27,010 nt of DNA, from assembly GCA_945906715.1 (NCBI GenBank), contig CAMDRK010000004.1, positions 1-27,010 on the forward strand. The letters are read 5' to 3'. Below the pieces are notes generated by a model. The model searched no databases. It saw nothing but the letters and a program-made list of their open reading frames with translations, and had not been told where the DNA came from. Source of the stretch: Nitrospira lenta (GTDB taxonomy: Bacteria; Nitrospirota; Nitrospiria; Nitrospirales; Nitrospiraceae). Positions within the stretch are counted from its first letter, which is position 1. Every line of letters begins with the position of its first letter. This document shows positions 1 to 10,403 of the stretch, one piece after another. The translations under genes were made by a program, and so were the position numbers.

Positions 1-1
1 C

Positions 2-19
2 AGCAGCTTATTCGATTGA
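2..19 (+). CDS. Possible 3' end of an upstream flagellar gene (partial)
   Basis: One frame gives the residues S-S-L-F-D followed by TGA, ending about 30 bp before csrA. In many flagellated bacteria the gene before csrA-fliW is flgL (hook-filament junction protein), whose C-terminus is often similar. Only five residues are visible, so this is a guess from gene order and not an identification. Confidence 0.2.
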   Translation, partial: SSLFD

Positions 20-50
20 GCTGCGGCGTGTGCCAGGGAAGGCATCATCA

Positions 51-296
51 ATGTTGGTTCTTACGCGCCGGCGTGGAGAAGGCGTCACGATCGGCCCAAC
101 CATTCGTGTCGTCGTGCTGGGTATCAATGGCGGGCAGGTTCGATTGGGAATCGAAGCGCCTGCTGCGGTCGAGATCCATCGAGACGAAGTGTGTGTGAGA
201 ATTCAAGAAGAAAACCAATCGGCAGCCTGTACCGGGATGGTTCCTCTCGACGCCTTCCGGAGTCTCCTGCATACCAGGCGTCGCTCAACTATGTGA
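51..296 (+). CDS. csrA: Carbon storage regulator CsrA
   Basis: Small RNA-binding dimer that binds GGA-containing hairpins in mRNA leaders and typically represses flagellin translation. The protein opens with the family signature MLVLTRRRGEGVTIG and continues with the expected short beta strands (VRLGIEAP, VEIHRDEV). It is 81 residues, slightly longer than the usual 60-75, with an extra C-terminal stretch after the conserved core. The ATG at 51 is chosen because the signature begins there and an AGGGAAGG-type ribosome-binding site lies just upstream (34-41); a GTG at 30 would add seven residues with no family match. It lies 9 bp before fliW, the classical pairing in which FliW binds CsrA and is itself titrated by flagellin. 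Identification is firm; the RNA targets cannot be seen from the window. Confidence 0.95.
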   Translation: MLVLTRRRGEGVTIGPTIRVVVLGINGGQVRLGIEAPAAVEIHRDEVCVRIQEENQSAACTGMVPLDAFRSLLHTRRRSTM

Positions 297-305
297 GGCG
301 GGATT

Positions 306-785
306 ATGGAGTTTTCGTCGACTCGGTTCGGTACGCTGGAGGTTCCTGACACCTCTATCCTGACGTTTCCTTCCGGCATCCTGGGGTTCCCTGACTGGAC
401 CCGTTATGTCATCCTCGATTACGACACAGATGCGCCCTTTAAGTGGCTCCACTGTATTGAAGAATCGAACCTCGCTTTCGTCATACTCGATCCAGCCCTG
501 TTTCATGCGAACTACCGGGTAGAGATCACGGCTGAAGCCTTGGCGGAAGTACAAGGAACTGCAGCAGACGCATTAACCCTGGCCGTCATTCTGACCATTC
601 CGTCTGAGGATCCTGGCCGTATCACGGCAAACCTCCGCGGCCCCCTCCTCATGAATCCCCGCACGAGACGCTGCAAGCAACTGGTTCTTACCGAGGACTA
701 TCCCACTCGCTATCCGGTGTTTTCCGCTCCAACCCACGCTGAGAGGAGCCAGATCCATCTGCTTACTGAGGCGATTTCGGCGTAG
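306..785 (+). CDS. fliW: Flagellar assembly factor FliW
   Basis: FliW is an allosteric antagonist of CsrA and a flagellin-binding factor; the three-way switch couples filament assembly to flagellin translation. The 159-residue product has the family's opening (TRFGTLEVPDTSILTFPSGILGFPDWTRY, residues about 7-35, shown here only as key words), the central FVILDP segment and the later LRGPLLMNP-R segment typical of FliW. Length is close to the normal 140-160. The ATG at 306 follows a GAGGCGGG ribosome-binding site across the csrA stop, so the pair is very likely co-transcribed. The gene is followed by a repeat-rich spacer with no other gene, so the transcript probably ends there. Function is well established for the family. 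Confidence 0.93.
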   Translation: MEFSSTRFGTLEVPDTSILTFPSGILGFPDWTRYVILDYDTDAPFKWLHCIEESNLAFVILDPALFHANYRVEITAEALAEVQGTAADALTLAVILTIPSEDPGRITANLRGPLLMNPRTRRCKQLVLTEDYPTRYPVFSAPTHAERSQIHLLTEAISA

Positions 786-796
786 GCGGGGGGGAC

Positions 797-866
797 GGGC
801 TGAAGGGGTTCAGGCCGAAGTATTCAGGTTTCCGACCTCCAACCTCTTCAGCCTACAGTCCCAGCC
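797..866. repeat. CAGGCTGAAG-family inverted repeat, copy 1
   Basis: Left arm carries GGCTGAAGG and CAGGCCGAAG (797-820); right arm is CTTCAGCCTACAGTCCCAGC (846-865). The right arm is identical to a segment at 7505-7524 next to the two kinase genes. The arms could fold into an imperfect hairpin 12 bp downstream of fliW and might act as a transcription terminator, though there is no T-run. Confidence 0.6.
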
Positions 867-1231
867 TGCCCGTTCGGACTCTGCCTCTTCATCCGTACTC
901 CAGCGAATACGCCTCCGGTTTTTCCAGGCCTGCGGCCTCGCATCTGGCTGCACCTCCTTCGTCTCGTCACGAACGGCCATGTGGGACAGGCTCCTTGCCA
1001 TCGTGTTTTCTCCCTTGTCGGTATGAAGTTGGCTCTCTTACTGGAAAAGGAGAACCAATGCACAGTTCAGGGAGGAAGCGCGTGTCAAAGTAACCGGCCC
1101 ATGTGCCCCTGCCGCTGGTTGGCTTTCGGCAAGTAATCAATCAAGTGCCAGAGGCAAACATCCGATACATACACGCAATAACATTGCCCAGTCATGTCTA
1201 TTGGCTGGTGCGCGCTACAGTAACCCGGTGA

Positions 1232-1266
1232 GGGACTGGCTCCACCGTCTGCGGCAGTGCCTGTAC
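1232..1266. repeat. REP-like palindrome (degenerate copy)
   Basis: Starts GGGACTGGCTCC and ends GTGCCTGTAC, matching the better-preserved 35-36 bp palindromes at 11886, 12037 and 12132. Such extragenic palindromes are usually mobilised by RAYT-type tyrosine transposases; none is encoded in this window. Confidence 0.6.
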
Positions 1267-1341
1267 CGCTGTTCCTCACTCTGGGACAGGCACCAAAAAG
1301 AAGGGCGCCAGTCCCCTAACCCACATCGTAAGGGATCTCCC

Positions 1342-3423
1342 ATGATTTGCATTTCAGACTCATGTCGCCGCTCCCTGCTGCTGAAGCTGTTGATCATGGT
1401 CCAGTTTCTCTGTTGTTGGTCCCTCCTTAACGTGGGAACCGCCGGCGCCCAAAGCGATCTTCCTGATCTGCCAGATCTGGCCGCATCTCCTGCTCCGACT
1501 GGGGGAGGCGAGGAAGGCATCCTGTTTCAGAACATTCCCTCCGTGTATGGCGCCGTCAAGTACGATCAGAAGGTGACGGAAGCGCCCGCGGCCGTCACCA
1601 TCATCACGGCCGACCAGATCAAGAAATATGGCTATCGACATTTCACGCAGATTTTGGACAGCGTTCCAGGATTCTTCACCACGAACGACCGGAATTACGA
1701 CTACGCCGGGATACGCGGGTTCAATCGCCCTGGAGACTACAACAGTAGAGTCCTGTTGCTCATCGACAACCATCGCCTCAACGATGCTGTATTTGACCAA
1801 GCCCCCATCGGCAACGATGGACCCATTGATGTGGACCTGATCGATCGGGTCGAAATTATCCGTGGCCCTAGCTCATCACTCTATGGAACCAATGCCTTCT
1901 TCGGGGTGATCAATGTCATCACCAAACGTGGGAGAGATCTCAAGGGGCTGGAAGTGTCCGGTGAGGCGGGGACGTTCGACTCCTACAAGAGCCGTATGAG
2001 CTACGGCAACAAATTGAACAACGGCCTGGAATTTCTCGTTTCCGGGTCCTATCTCGACAGCGCCGGACCGCGAGACCTATTCTATAAAGAGTTCAACGAC
2101 CCCGCGACGAATAATGGCCATGCGATCAAGAACGATTCGGAAAATTTCCAGAACTTCTTCGGTAAAGCCTCATACGGAGACTTCACCCTACAAGGCGGAT
2201 ATGTTTCGCGGAAAAAGAAGGTGCCCACCGCCTCGTTTGGCACGATGTTCAATAGTGGCGCAGAAGGAACCCTCGACCAACGGGGCTACCTCGATCTGAA
2301 ATATCACCATGAGTTTGCAAGTGATCTGACTCTGAACGTGCGTGGGTACTATGATCGCTACTACTATCGCGGGGATTATCCCTATGACTATCCCCCGCCC
2401 ACCCTCAATCAAGACCGTTCTCTCGCGCAGCAAGCAGGAACGGATCTCTCGGTCACCAAACGACTCTTCAATCAGCACAAAGTCATCCTCGGCACGGAGT
2501 ACCGCAATCAATTTCAGACCAACCAGAACAACAAAGATGATGTTCCTCCTGCCACCTATCTAGATGATCGCCGGTCTTCGACGGTCTGGGCTGTCTACGG
2601 GCAAGAGGAATGGGCCATCACGGATCGTCTGCTCTTGAACGTCGGTATCCGGCACGATCACTACTCGACGTTCGGCGGGACCACCAATCCTCGCGCGGGG
2701 CTGATTTACAACTGGACCAATACCACGGCGAAACTGCTTTACGGACAAGCCTTCCGAGCGCCCAATCCCTATGAACAACATTACACAGGCACTGGTCTTC
2801 TAGCGAACCCGGTTCTCAGACCTGAACGCATTACGACCTACGAAGCGGTGTTGGAACATTCGCTCACTGCCAACCTGCGTGCGTCGGCTACGCTGTACCA
2901 CTATCAGATCAAGGGACTGATTAGTCAGACCTCCATTCCCGGACCGGACGGCACCTTGGGCACCGCCGACGATCAGCTCCAGTATCAAAACGCAAATAGG
3001 ATCAAAGCCAACGGACTGGAACTGACGCTCGAGGGGAAATGGCCGTCGGGAGTGGAAGGACGGCTGAGTTATGCCCTCCAGAGGGCGACGGACGATTCGA
3101 CCGGCAGCACACTCAGCAACTCACCCGCGAGCCTGGCAAAATTGAACCTGATCGTTCCCCTGATCTCGGACAAGCTCTTCGGGGGACTTGAATCACGCTA
3201 TACCGGTCGGCGCGATACTCTTGCAGGCAACCAGGCGAAGGAAGTCTTTCTCACCAACCTCAGTCTCTTCAGTCCGAAGCTCGTGAACGGCTGGGAGCTG
3301 AGTGGCCAGGTCAGCAACCTCTTCAACTATCACTATGGTGATCCTGGCTCAGGCGATCATGTGCAGGACACGATCGAGCAGAACGGTCGCACGTTCTGGA
3401 TCAAACTCAAATACCGGTATTAA
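1342..3423 (+). CDS. TonB-dependent outer-membrane receptor
   Basis: Outer-membrane beta-barrel that imports a ligand using energy from TonB. Reading from the ATG at 1342 gives 693 residues: an N-terminal signal peptide with a hydrophobic core (LLLKLLIMVQFLCCW) and an AQS cleavage region near residue 37, a plug domain (about residues 65-185; APAAVTIITADQI, VLLLIDNHRLND, VEIIRGPSSSLYGTNAFFGVINVI with long stretches of classical plug motifs) and a barrel ending in an aromatic residue (KYRY). The start is chosen because TAAGGGA sits 7 bp upstream; the upstream TTG at 1201 would add 47 residues partly encoded by a REP-like repeat. It begins an apparent operon with a substrate-binding protein 12 bp downstream and a sensor kinase after that. 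Ligand unknown; siderophore, vitamin or metal-complex uptake are all possible. Confidence 0.9.
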   Translation: MICISDSCRRSLLLKLLIMVQFLCCWSLLNVGTAGAQSDLPDLPDLAASPAPTGGGEEGILFQNIPSVYGAVKYDQKVTEAPAAVTIITADQIKKYGYRHFTQILDSVPGFFTTNDRNYDYAGIRGFNRPGDYNSRVLLLIDNHRLNDAVFDQAPIGNDGPIDVDLIDRVEIIRGPSSSLYGTNAFFGVINVITKRGRDLKGLEVSGEAGTFDSYKSRMSYGNKLNNGLEFLVSGSYLDSAGPRDLFYKEFNDPATNNGHAIKNDSENFQNFFGKASYGDFTLQGGYVSRKKKVPTASFGTMFNSGAEGTLDQRGYLDLKYHHEFASDLTLNVRGYYDRYYYRGDYPYDYPPPTLNQDRSLAQQAGTDLSVTKRLFNQHKVILGTEYRNQFQTNQNNKDDVPPATYLDDRRSSTVWAVYGQEEWAITDRLLLNVGIRHDHYSTFGGTTNPRAGLIYNWTNTTAKLLYGQAFRAPNPYEQHYTGTGLLANPVLRPERITTYEAVLEHSLTANLRASATLYHYQIKGLISQTSIPGPDGTLGTADDQLQYQNANRIKANGLELTLEGKWPSGVEGRLSYALQRATDDSTGSTLSNSPASLAKLNLIVPLISDKLFGGLESRYTGRRDTLAGNQAKEVFLTNLSLFSPKLVNGWELSGQVSNLFNYHYGDPGSGDHVQDTIEQNGRTFWIKLKYRY

Positions 3424-3435
3424 AAGGCTGACACC

Positions 3436-4389
3436 GTGAAGAGAGGCCGTAGCAACAACATGAATTGGCGAACGATCTGCGCGATGGCGCTACTCGCCAT
3501 GAGCCTCAGTCATGGCAGTGCCATCTCCGGGGATCTCAGAATTGCGGTGATCGCCAGTCAGAATACCCCTCCGTACCAGGACGTGGCGACCGGATTTCAG
3601 GATGTCCTGAAGAAAGAAGGCGTCGTCGCCGTCGTTGACCATTACGAGCTTTCGGGGAATGCCGGCAAGGCCTCCGACGTCATCCGCGGCATCATGAAAC
3701 AACCACCGTCTCTCATGCTCACGATCGGAACATTGGCAACCCAGACCGCGTTGCTCGAGGCGGGTGATATTCCCATCGTTGCCGGCTTGGTCACTAAGGT
3801 GGATGATCTACGGAAATCGAAGAATGCAACTGGGGTCATCCTCGACTTTCCCTTTGTGACACAATTCGAATGGATGCATAAATTCGTGCCGGAAATCAAA
3901 CATATCAGCGTGCTGTATAACCCCAAAGAAAACCAAGTCAAAATTGACGCGGCTGTTCAGGCTGCCAAGAAGGAAGGACTGACCCTTTTGGCCAAGGAGG
4001 TCGACAGTCCCAGGGCGCTGCCCGATGCCCTTGAAAGCCTGGCCAGGAATACCGACCTCCTCTGGGGCATCAACGATCAACTGGTGTTGTCGCCGCAAAC
4101 TGTCGAAGCCATCTTGTTGTTTTCCTTTCGCAGCGGGGTGCCGTTCGTTGGCTTGTCCTCCTCGTGGGTGAAAGCTGGAGCCCTGTATGCCTTGGATCGG
4201 GACTACAAAGATCTCGGAGCCCAATGTGGAGAGTTGGCGATCAAGATCCTGCAAGGAACGAAAGCGAACACATTGGCCGTCGAGTCGCCGCGCAGAATAC
4301 TGTATTCACTAAATCTGAAGACCGCGGACCATATGAAACTGGAATTTTCACCCTCTGTCGTCAAGAACGCCCAACAGGTTTTTCCATAA
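3436..4389 (+). CDS. Periplasmic substrate-binding protein, ABC_sub_bind (PF04392-like)
   Basis: A 317-residue protein with a signal peptide (WRTICAMALLAMSLSHGSA) followed by a two-lobed periplasmic-binding fold: LRIAVIASQNTPPYQDV at the start of lobe one, GTLATQTALLE and IPIVAGLVT typical of this family, then KHISVLYNPKENQ opening lobe two and a GVPFVGLSSSWVKAGALYALDRDY segment near the C-terminus. Start is a GTG 12 bp after the receptor stop with AAAGG upstream; an ATG at 3460 is the alternative and keeps the signal peptide. No permease or ATPase gene is adjacent. Instead it is followed 10 bp later by a membrane sensor kinase, so it may present a ligand to the kinase and not feed a transporter; that role is inference. 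Ligand unknown. Confidence 0.85.
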   Translation: MKRGRSNNMNWRTICAMALLAMSLSHGSAISGDLRIAVIASQNTPPYQDVATGFQDVLKKEGVVAVVDHYELSGNAGKASDVIRGIMKQPPSLMLTIGTLATQTALLEAGDIPIVAGLVTKVDDLRKSKNATGVILDFPFVTQFEWMHKFVPEIKHISVLYNPKENQVKIDAAVQAAKKEGLTLLAKEVDSPRALPDALESLARNTDLLWGINDQLVLSPQTVEAILLFSFRSGVPFVGLSSSWVKAGALYALDRDYKDLGAQCGELAIKILQGTKANTLAVESPRRILYSLNLKTADHMKLEFSPSVVKNAQQVFP

Positions 4390-4399
4390 GGCTCATGGC

Positions 4400-7164
<2,765 letters not shown>

Positions 7165-7186
<22 letters not shown>

Positions 7187-7356
7187 CGGCCAACGCGATG
7201 CCGGAAGATCGAGCCCGGTGCCTCGCGTCCGGCATGGATGACTACATGAGCAAACCCGTACAATCCAAAGTCTTAGCCGAAGTACTGGCGCGATGGGTGG
7301 CACCGGCTGCGCCGGGCTCAGGGGTTCAGGCTGAAGGGGGCAGGGATTCAGGCTGA
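7165..7356 (+). pseudogene. Out-of-frame 3' part of the plus-strand hybrid kinase
   Basis: This frame encodes HIPIIAMTANAM, then CLASGMDDYMSKPV and a short helix (VLAEVLARWV), i.e. strand 4 to helix 5 of a receiver domain, and stops at TGA 7354-7356. The last residues (GVQAEGGRDSG) are encoded by the intergenic CAGGCTGAAG repeat. With one extra heptamer upstream it would join the kinase to give about 987 residues. It has no start of its own, so it is listed as the detached end of the preceding gene. Confidence 0.85.
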
Positions 7357-7526
7357 AGGGGTACAGGGGGCAGGGGTTCAGGCTGAAGGGGTTCTCAGGG
7401 TGCAGGGGTGCAGGCTGAAGGGGTAAAGGGGTACAGGCTGAAGGCCGGAGGGTCGAAGATCCGAACACTTCAGCCTTCAGCCTGAATTCCTTCGGCCTGC
7501 ATCCCTTCAGCCTACAGTCCCAGCCT
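7321..7526. repeat. CAGGCTGAAG-family repeat array between convergent kinase genes
   Basis: Many copies of CAGGCTGAAGG interleaved with CAGGGGT-type words run from 7321 to 7444; the inverted words CCTTCAGCCT and CTTCAGCCTACAGTCCCAG follow at about 7470-7526. The two arms could pair into a long imperfect hairpin around the GGTCGAAGATCC centre and may serve as a two-way terminator. The array extends into both genes: it encodes the tail of the plus-strand kinase's second frame and the last residues and stop of the minus-strand kinase. Confidence 0.75.
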
Positions 7527-10403
7527 TCGTTCTTCGAGATGCTGAAGGAGTCGGAGTACCGCTTTTTCAAGCTGGGTATAGATTATCGGGCCTTCAACCA
7601 GCGTACCGAGTCTTCCAATCGCCTCTAATTGTCCAGCGTACTGCACCACCTCCGATGCGCAGAGATTACCGGCGGTCCCTTTCAGCGTGTGAGCGGCATG
7701 CTCGACAGCGTCTTGGTCTTTGTTCGCCAGGGCTGCTTTGATCGCCTCCAACATGGCTTGGTGGCGTTGAATAAATAGCTCAACCAGCTGCTCCAATAGG
7801 TCGGTATCGCCTCCGATGTTTCGTAACATCGGAGCCACATCGAAGACGGCCGGGAGAGTCTCAGCGTCTGTTCCTGCAGTGTTGGGTTCTGCACCCTCGG
7901 CATGTCCGTCCGGTGGATGAATGGAGAGAGGAATCCACCGATCGAGAGCTCCCTTGAGATTTTCCTTCCGGACAGGCTTCGTTAAATAATCGTCCATGCC
8001 GGCCGCGAGACAAAGGTCTCGATCCCCGCTCATGGCATTCGCCGTCAATGCGATGATGGGGATGTGGCGAGGGGTAAGGGGTAAGGGGTAAGGGGTAAGG
8101 GGTAAGGGGTAAGGGGTAAGGGGTGAGGGGTGAAGGGGAGAAGCACTCGCTTCACGTTGTCGGATGAGCCTGGTCGCCTCTAATCCATCGAGGAGCGGCA
8201 TCTGGCAATCCATCAGGACCATGGAGTAGGAGACTTTGGCCAATGCTGCCAGCGCCTCTTGACCGTTTTCCACGACATCCGCTTGGTAGCCGAGTTTTTC
8301 CAACATGCGAACGGCGAGTTTCTGGTTGATGAGATTGTCTTCAGCCACCAGGATACGCGCGGTCGATCTTGTCTCGGCGAGGGTGTGCCGCGTAATGAGC
8401 GGCGGGGCAGTCGCAGTCACTGTCGGCTCTGTCGTGTCACTCGCACGCTCCGGCAATCCAAGTACGGTTCTCAAACAGTTTGAGAGTTGATCGTGGCGGA
8501 CTGGTTTGGTGAGATACGCGACGAACCCGGCCTGGCGCGCCAATTCCGCATGTCCTCGCTGAATGAGCGAGGTGAGGATGACCAGACGGACACGAGATCC
8601 GACAGGATGAACCTTCATCTCCTTGGCGAATTGTAATCCATCTTTTCCCGGCATCAACATATCGACGATGGCCACATCGTAGGCTAGGCCCTTTTCCGCC
8701 TGCTGCTCGATCAGTGTCATGGCTGATTCGGCATCCGGGGCTTGATCGTCGACCATGCCCCAGCCCGTGACCAGGTGATGGAGAATGATCCTGTTCGACT
8801 CATTATCGTCTACGATCAGGACGCGTCGTCCGGCCAATTCGGCAGACGGCATGATAGCCAAGGGAGATATCGTCTGTTTGAGGAAGCGGGCAGTACACCA
8901 GAAGGTGCTGCCGCGTCCCGGTTGACTGGTGATGCCGACGTTGCCGCCCATTTGCTCGGCGAGCTGTTTCGAAATCGCGAGCCCGAGACCGGTCCCCCCG
9001 TATTTGCGTGAGGTGGAGCTGTCAGCTTGGGTAAAGGGTTGGAATAGTCGAGCTTGTACCTCCGGGAGGATGCCGATTCCGCTGTCGGTGACTTCGAACC
9101 GGACAACCACCGCATCGGCCAGATCCTTCTCAAGGAAGGCTTGAACTGTCACATCGCCCTTATCGGTAAACTTGACCGCATTACCGACGAAGTTCGTGAG
9201 AATCTGACGGAGCTGTCCAGGATCGCCTCGTAGGCCGGTCGGTACGGCTGCATGCACCAGGCCGGTAATTTCCAATCCTTTGTTCTGCGCCCGCGCCGCG
9301 AATTGACTCAAGACATCTTCTACCGTCGTGCGAAGGTTGAAGTCGATACATTCCAGCTCCAGTTTGCCCGCTTCGATCTTGCCGTACTCAAGGATATCGT
9401 TGATCAAGTTCAGGAGGGCCTCGCCGCATTGCCGAATGGGATTGATATAGGATTGTTGTTCCTCCGATGGCTCCGTATCCATCAAGAGGTCCGTCATTCC
9501 GATGACTCCGTTCATCGGCGTCCGCAACTCGTGGCTCACGGTCGCCAGGAACGACGTCTTCACGCGAGCGGCCTCCTGCGCTGCCTGGAGCGCCTGGTCC
9601 AATCGGAGATTGCTGTTCTGTAGCTGTGTCACTGACTGGCGCAGGTCCTCTTGGAGTGCCTTAATATCGGTCATATCGACCGCATAGCCGCGAACCAATC
9701 GGTGCGAAGGGACCGGGCAGAAAATCCAGGCGAAGCTAGCCTGCGCTAAACGGACTTCCTCCACCCGTATCTCCTGTCCCGATTCGAGGCAGCGTTGAAC
9801 GAGCCGCGATAGCTCACCGGGGCACACGGCGGGAAATCCGCCGGCCGCAAAGCCGAACTTCTGCAGCAGCTGCGTCATCGCGGGATTCGCGTAGACGAGA
9901 TTCGCGTCGGAGTCCATCTCGATAATGGGCAACGGACTTTCTTCTGCCACATGCGCCAGGCGACCGTTCTCTTGCTGCAGCTCTTTCTCGCGAGTCAGGT
10001 CGCGCAGCGTCAAGACCCCGCCGTAATCTTCTCCGGCATCCAGAGGCACATAGCTCCATTCAACCGGATGCACCTCATATGCGGGGTCTACGAGCATCGT
10101 GTGGGCTGCTTGTATGGGGCGGCGGTCGGGAAGAGATCCTTGAATGCGCGTGACAATATTCCGGTTGGATGTCCTGGGTTGCTGCGACAATACTTCATGC
10201 AGAAGTTTTGACAAGCAACAATCTGCTGACTGTCCCAGGAGGCGGGCGGCTTCAACGTTGACAGACAGGATGCGCAGCCGGCTATCGAGCCGCACGACTC
10301 CGATTGGAAGCGTATCCAACATGGCAGGGTGTATGAGGCTCTGGGGAACCGGTGATCCTGAAGGGCGAGAGACTTTAGGGCGAATCTTTGCTGTAGGTTT
10401 CAT
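7512..10403 (-). CDS. Soluble hybrid histidine kinase PAS-PAS-HisKA-HATPase-REC-REC-HPt
   Basis: The 963-residue protein has no membrane helix. Parts in order: PAS-like region (about 30-145), second PAS (about 150-260), HisKA with SHELRTPMNG (His291), HATPase (about 390-505, GTGLGL), receiver 1 (Asp581 in VDMLMPGKDG), receiver 2 (Asp732 in VLMDCQMPLLDG, then ALTANAM and GMDDYLTKPV), and a C-terminal HPt domain (HTLKGTAGN, His905). This is the layout of BarA/ArcB-type phosphorelays, so it can pass phosphate along internally and out to an unseen response regulator. Receiver 2 carries a 21-residue Pro/Leu/Tyr-rich insertion encoded by nine heptamers. Its start codon overlaps the stop of the upstream HD-GYP gene (TGATG), suggesting coupled translation and a c-di-GMP-related job. 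The last residues and stop lie in an intergenic repeat. Confidence 0.93.
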   Translation of the reverse strand: MKPTAKIRPKVSRPSGSPVPQSLIHPAMLDTLPIGVVRLDSRLRILSVNVEAARLLGQSADCCLSKLLHEVLSQQPRTSNRNIVTRIQGSLPDRRPIQAAHTMLVDPAYEVHPVEWSYVPLDAGEDYGGVLTLRDLTREKELQQENGRLAHVAEESPLPIIEMDSDANLVYANPAMTQLLQKFGFAAGGFPAVCPGELSRLVQRCLESGQEIRVEEVRLAQASFAWIFCPVPSHRLVRGYAVDMTDIKALQEDLRQSVTQLQNSNLRLDQALQAAQEAARVKTSFLATVSHELRTPMNGVIGMTDLLMDTEPSEEQQSYINPIRQCGEALLNLINDILEYGKIEAGKLELECIDFNLRTTVEDVLSQFAARAQNKGLEITGLVHAAVPTGLRGDPGQLRQILTNFVGNAVKFTDKGDVTVQAFLEKDLADAVVVRFEVTDSGIGILPEVQARLFQPFTQADSSTSRKYGGTGLGLAISKQLAEQMGGNVGITSQPGRGSTFWCTARFLKQTISPLAIMPSAELAGRRVLIVDDNESNRIILHHLVTGWGMVDDQAPDAESAMTLIEQQAEKGLAYDVAIVDMLMPGKDGLQFAKEMKVHPVGSRVRLVILTSLIQRGHAELARQAGFVAYLTKPVRHDQLSNCLRTVLGLPERASDTTEPTVTATAPPLITRHTLAETRSTARILVAEDNLINQKLAVRMLEKLGYQADVVENGQEALAALAKVSYSMVLMDCQMPLLDGLEATRLIRQREASASPLHPSPLTPYPLPLTPYPLPLTPRHIPIIALTANAMSGDRDLCLAAGMDDYLTKPVRKENLKGALDRWIPLSIHPPDGHAEGAEPNTAGTDAETLPAVFDVAPMLRNIGGDTDLLEQLVELFIQRHQAMLEAIKAALANKDQDAVEHAAHTLKGTAGNLCASEVVQYAGQLEAIGRLGTLVEGPIIYTQLEKAVLRLLQHLEERRLGL
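8071..8133 (-). repeat. Nine-unit heptanucleotide tract inside the HPt kinase
   Basis: Seven perfect GGGGTAA units (8071-8119, plus-strand view) and two GGGGTGA units (8120-8133), 63 bp or 21 codons, read on the minus strand as LTPYPLP-type repeats. Because 9 x 7 is a multiple of three the receiver frame is kept. Any gain or loss of one or two units would shift the frame and remove the end of receiver 2 and the whole HPt domain. It occupies the same position as the shorter TTACCCC tract in the neighbouring kinase. Confidence 0.95.

Larger units (their letters stand above)
786..1341. other. 556-bp gene-free spacer between fliW and the TonB receptor
   Basis: Contains a CAGGCTGAAG-family inverted repeat (797-866), a REP-like palindrome (1232-1266) and, around 906-945, a weak resemblance to the middle of the 120-bp interspersed element described elsewhere. 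Short overlapping frames on the minus strand are low-complexity shadows. I looked for a cobalamin riboswitch box, since it is common before TonB receptors, and do not see one. The promoter of the receptor operon must lie here but I cannot place it. Confidence 0.6.

Noticed and set aside
1144..1160. Sigma-54-like GTGCCA...GCAA word pair
   Set aside because: On the minus strand the spacing between the two words is 3 bp and not the required 5, and it points away from the receptor gene.
1080..1341. Cobalamin or other riboswitch before the TonB receptor
   Set aside because: I looked for the B12 box and for paired conserved elements and found none; the region is a REP-like repeat and unremarkable sequence.
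7321..8133. Possible CRISPR array because of many short repeats
   Set aside because: Units are 7-11 bp with no unique spacers of 25-40 bp and no cas genes; they are tandem and inverted word arrays.
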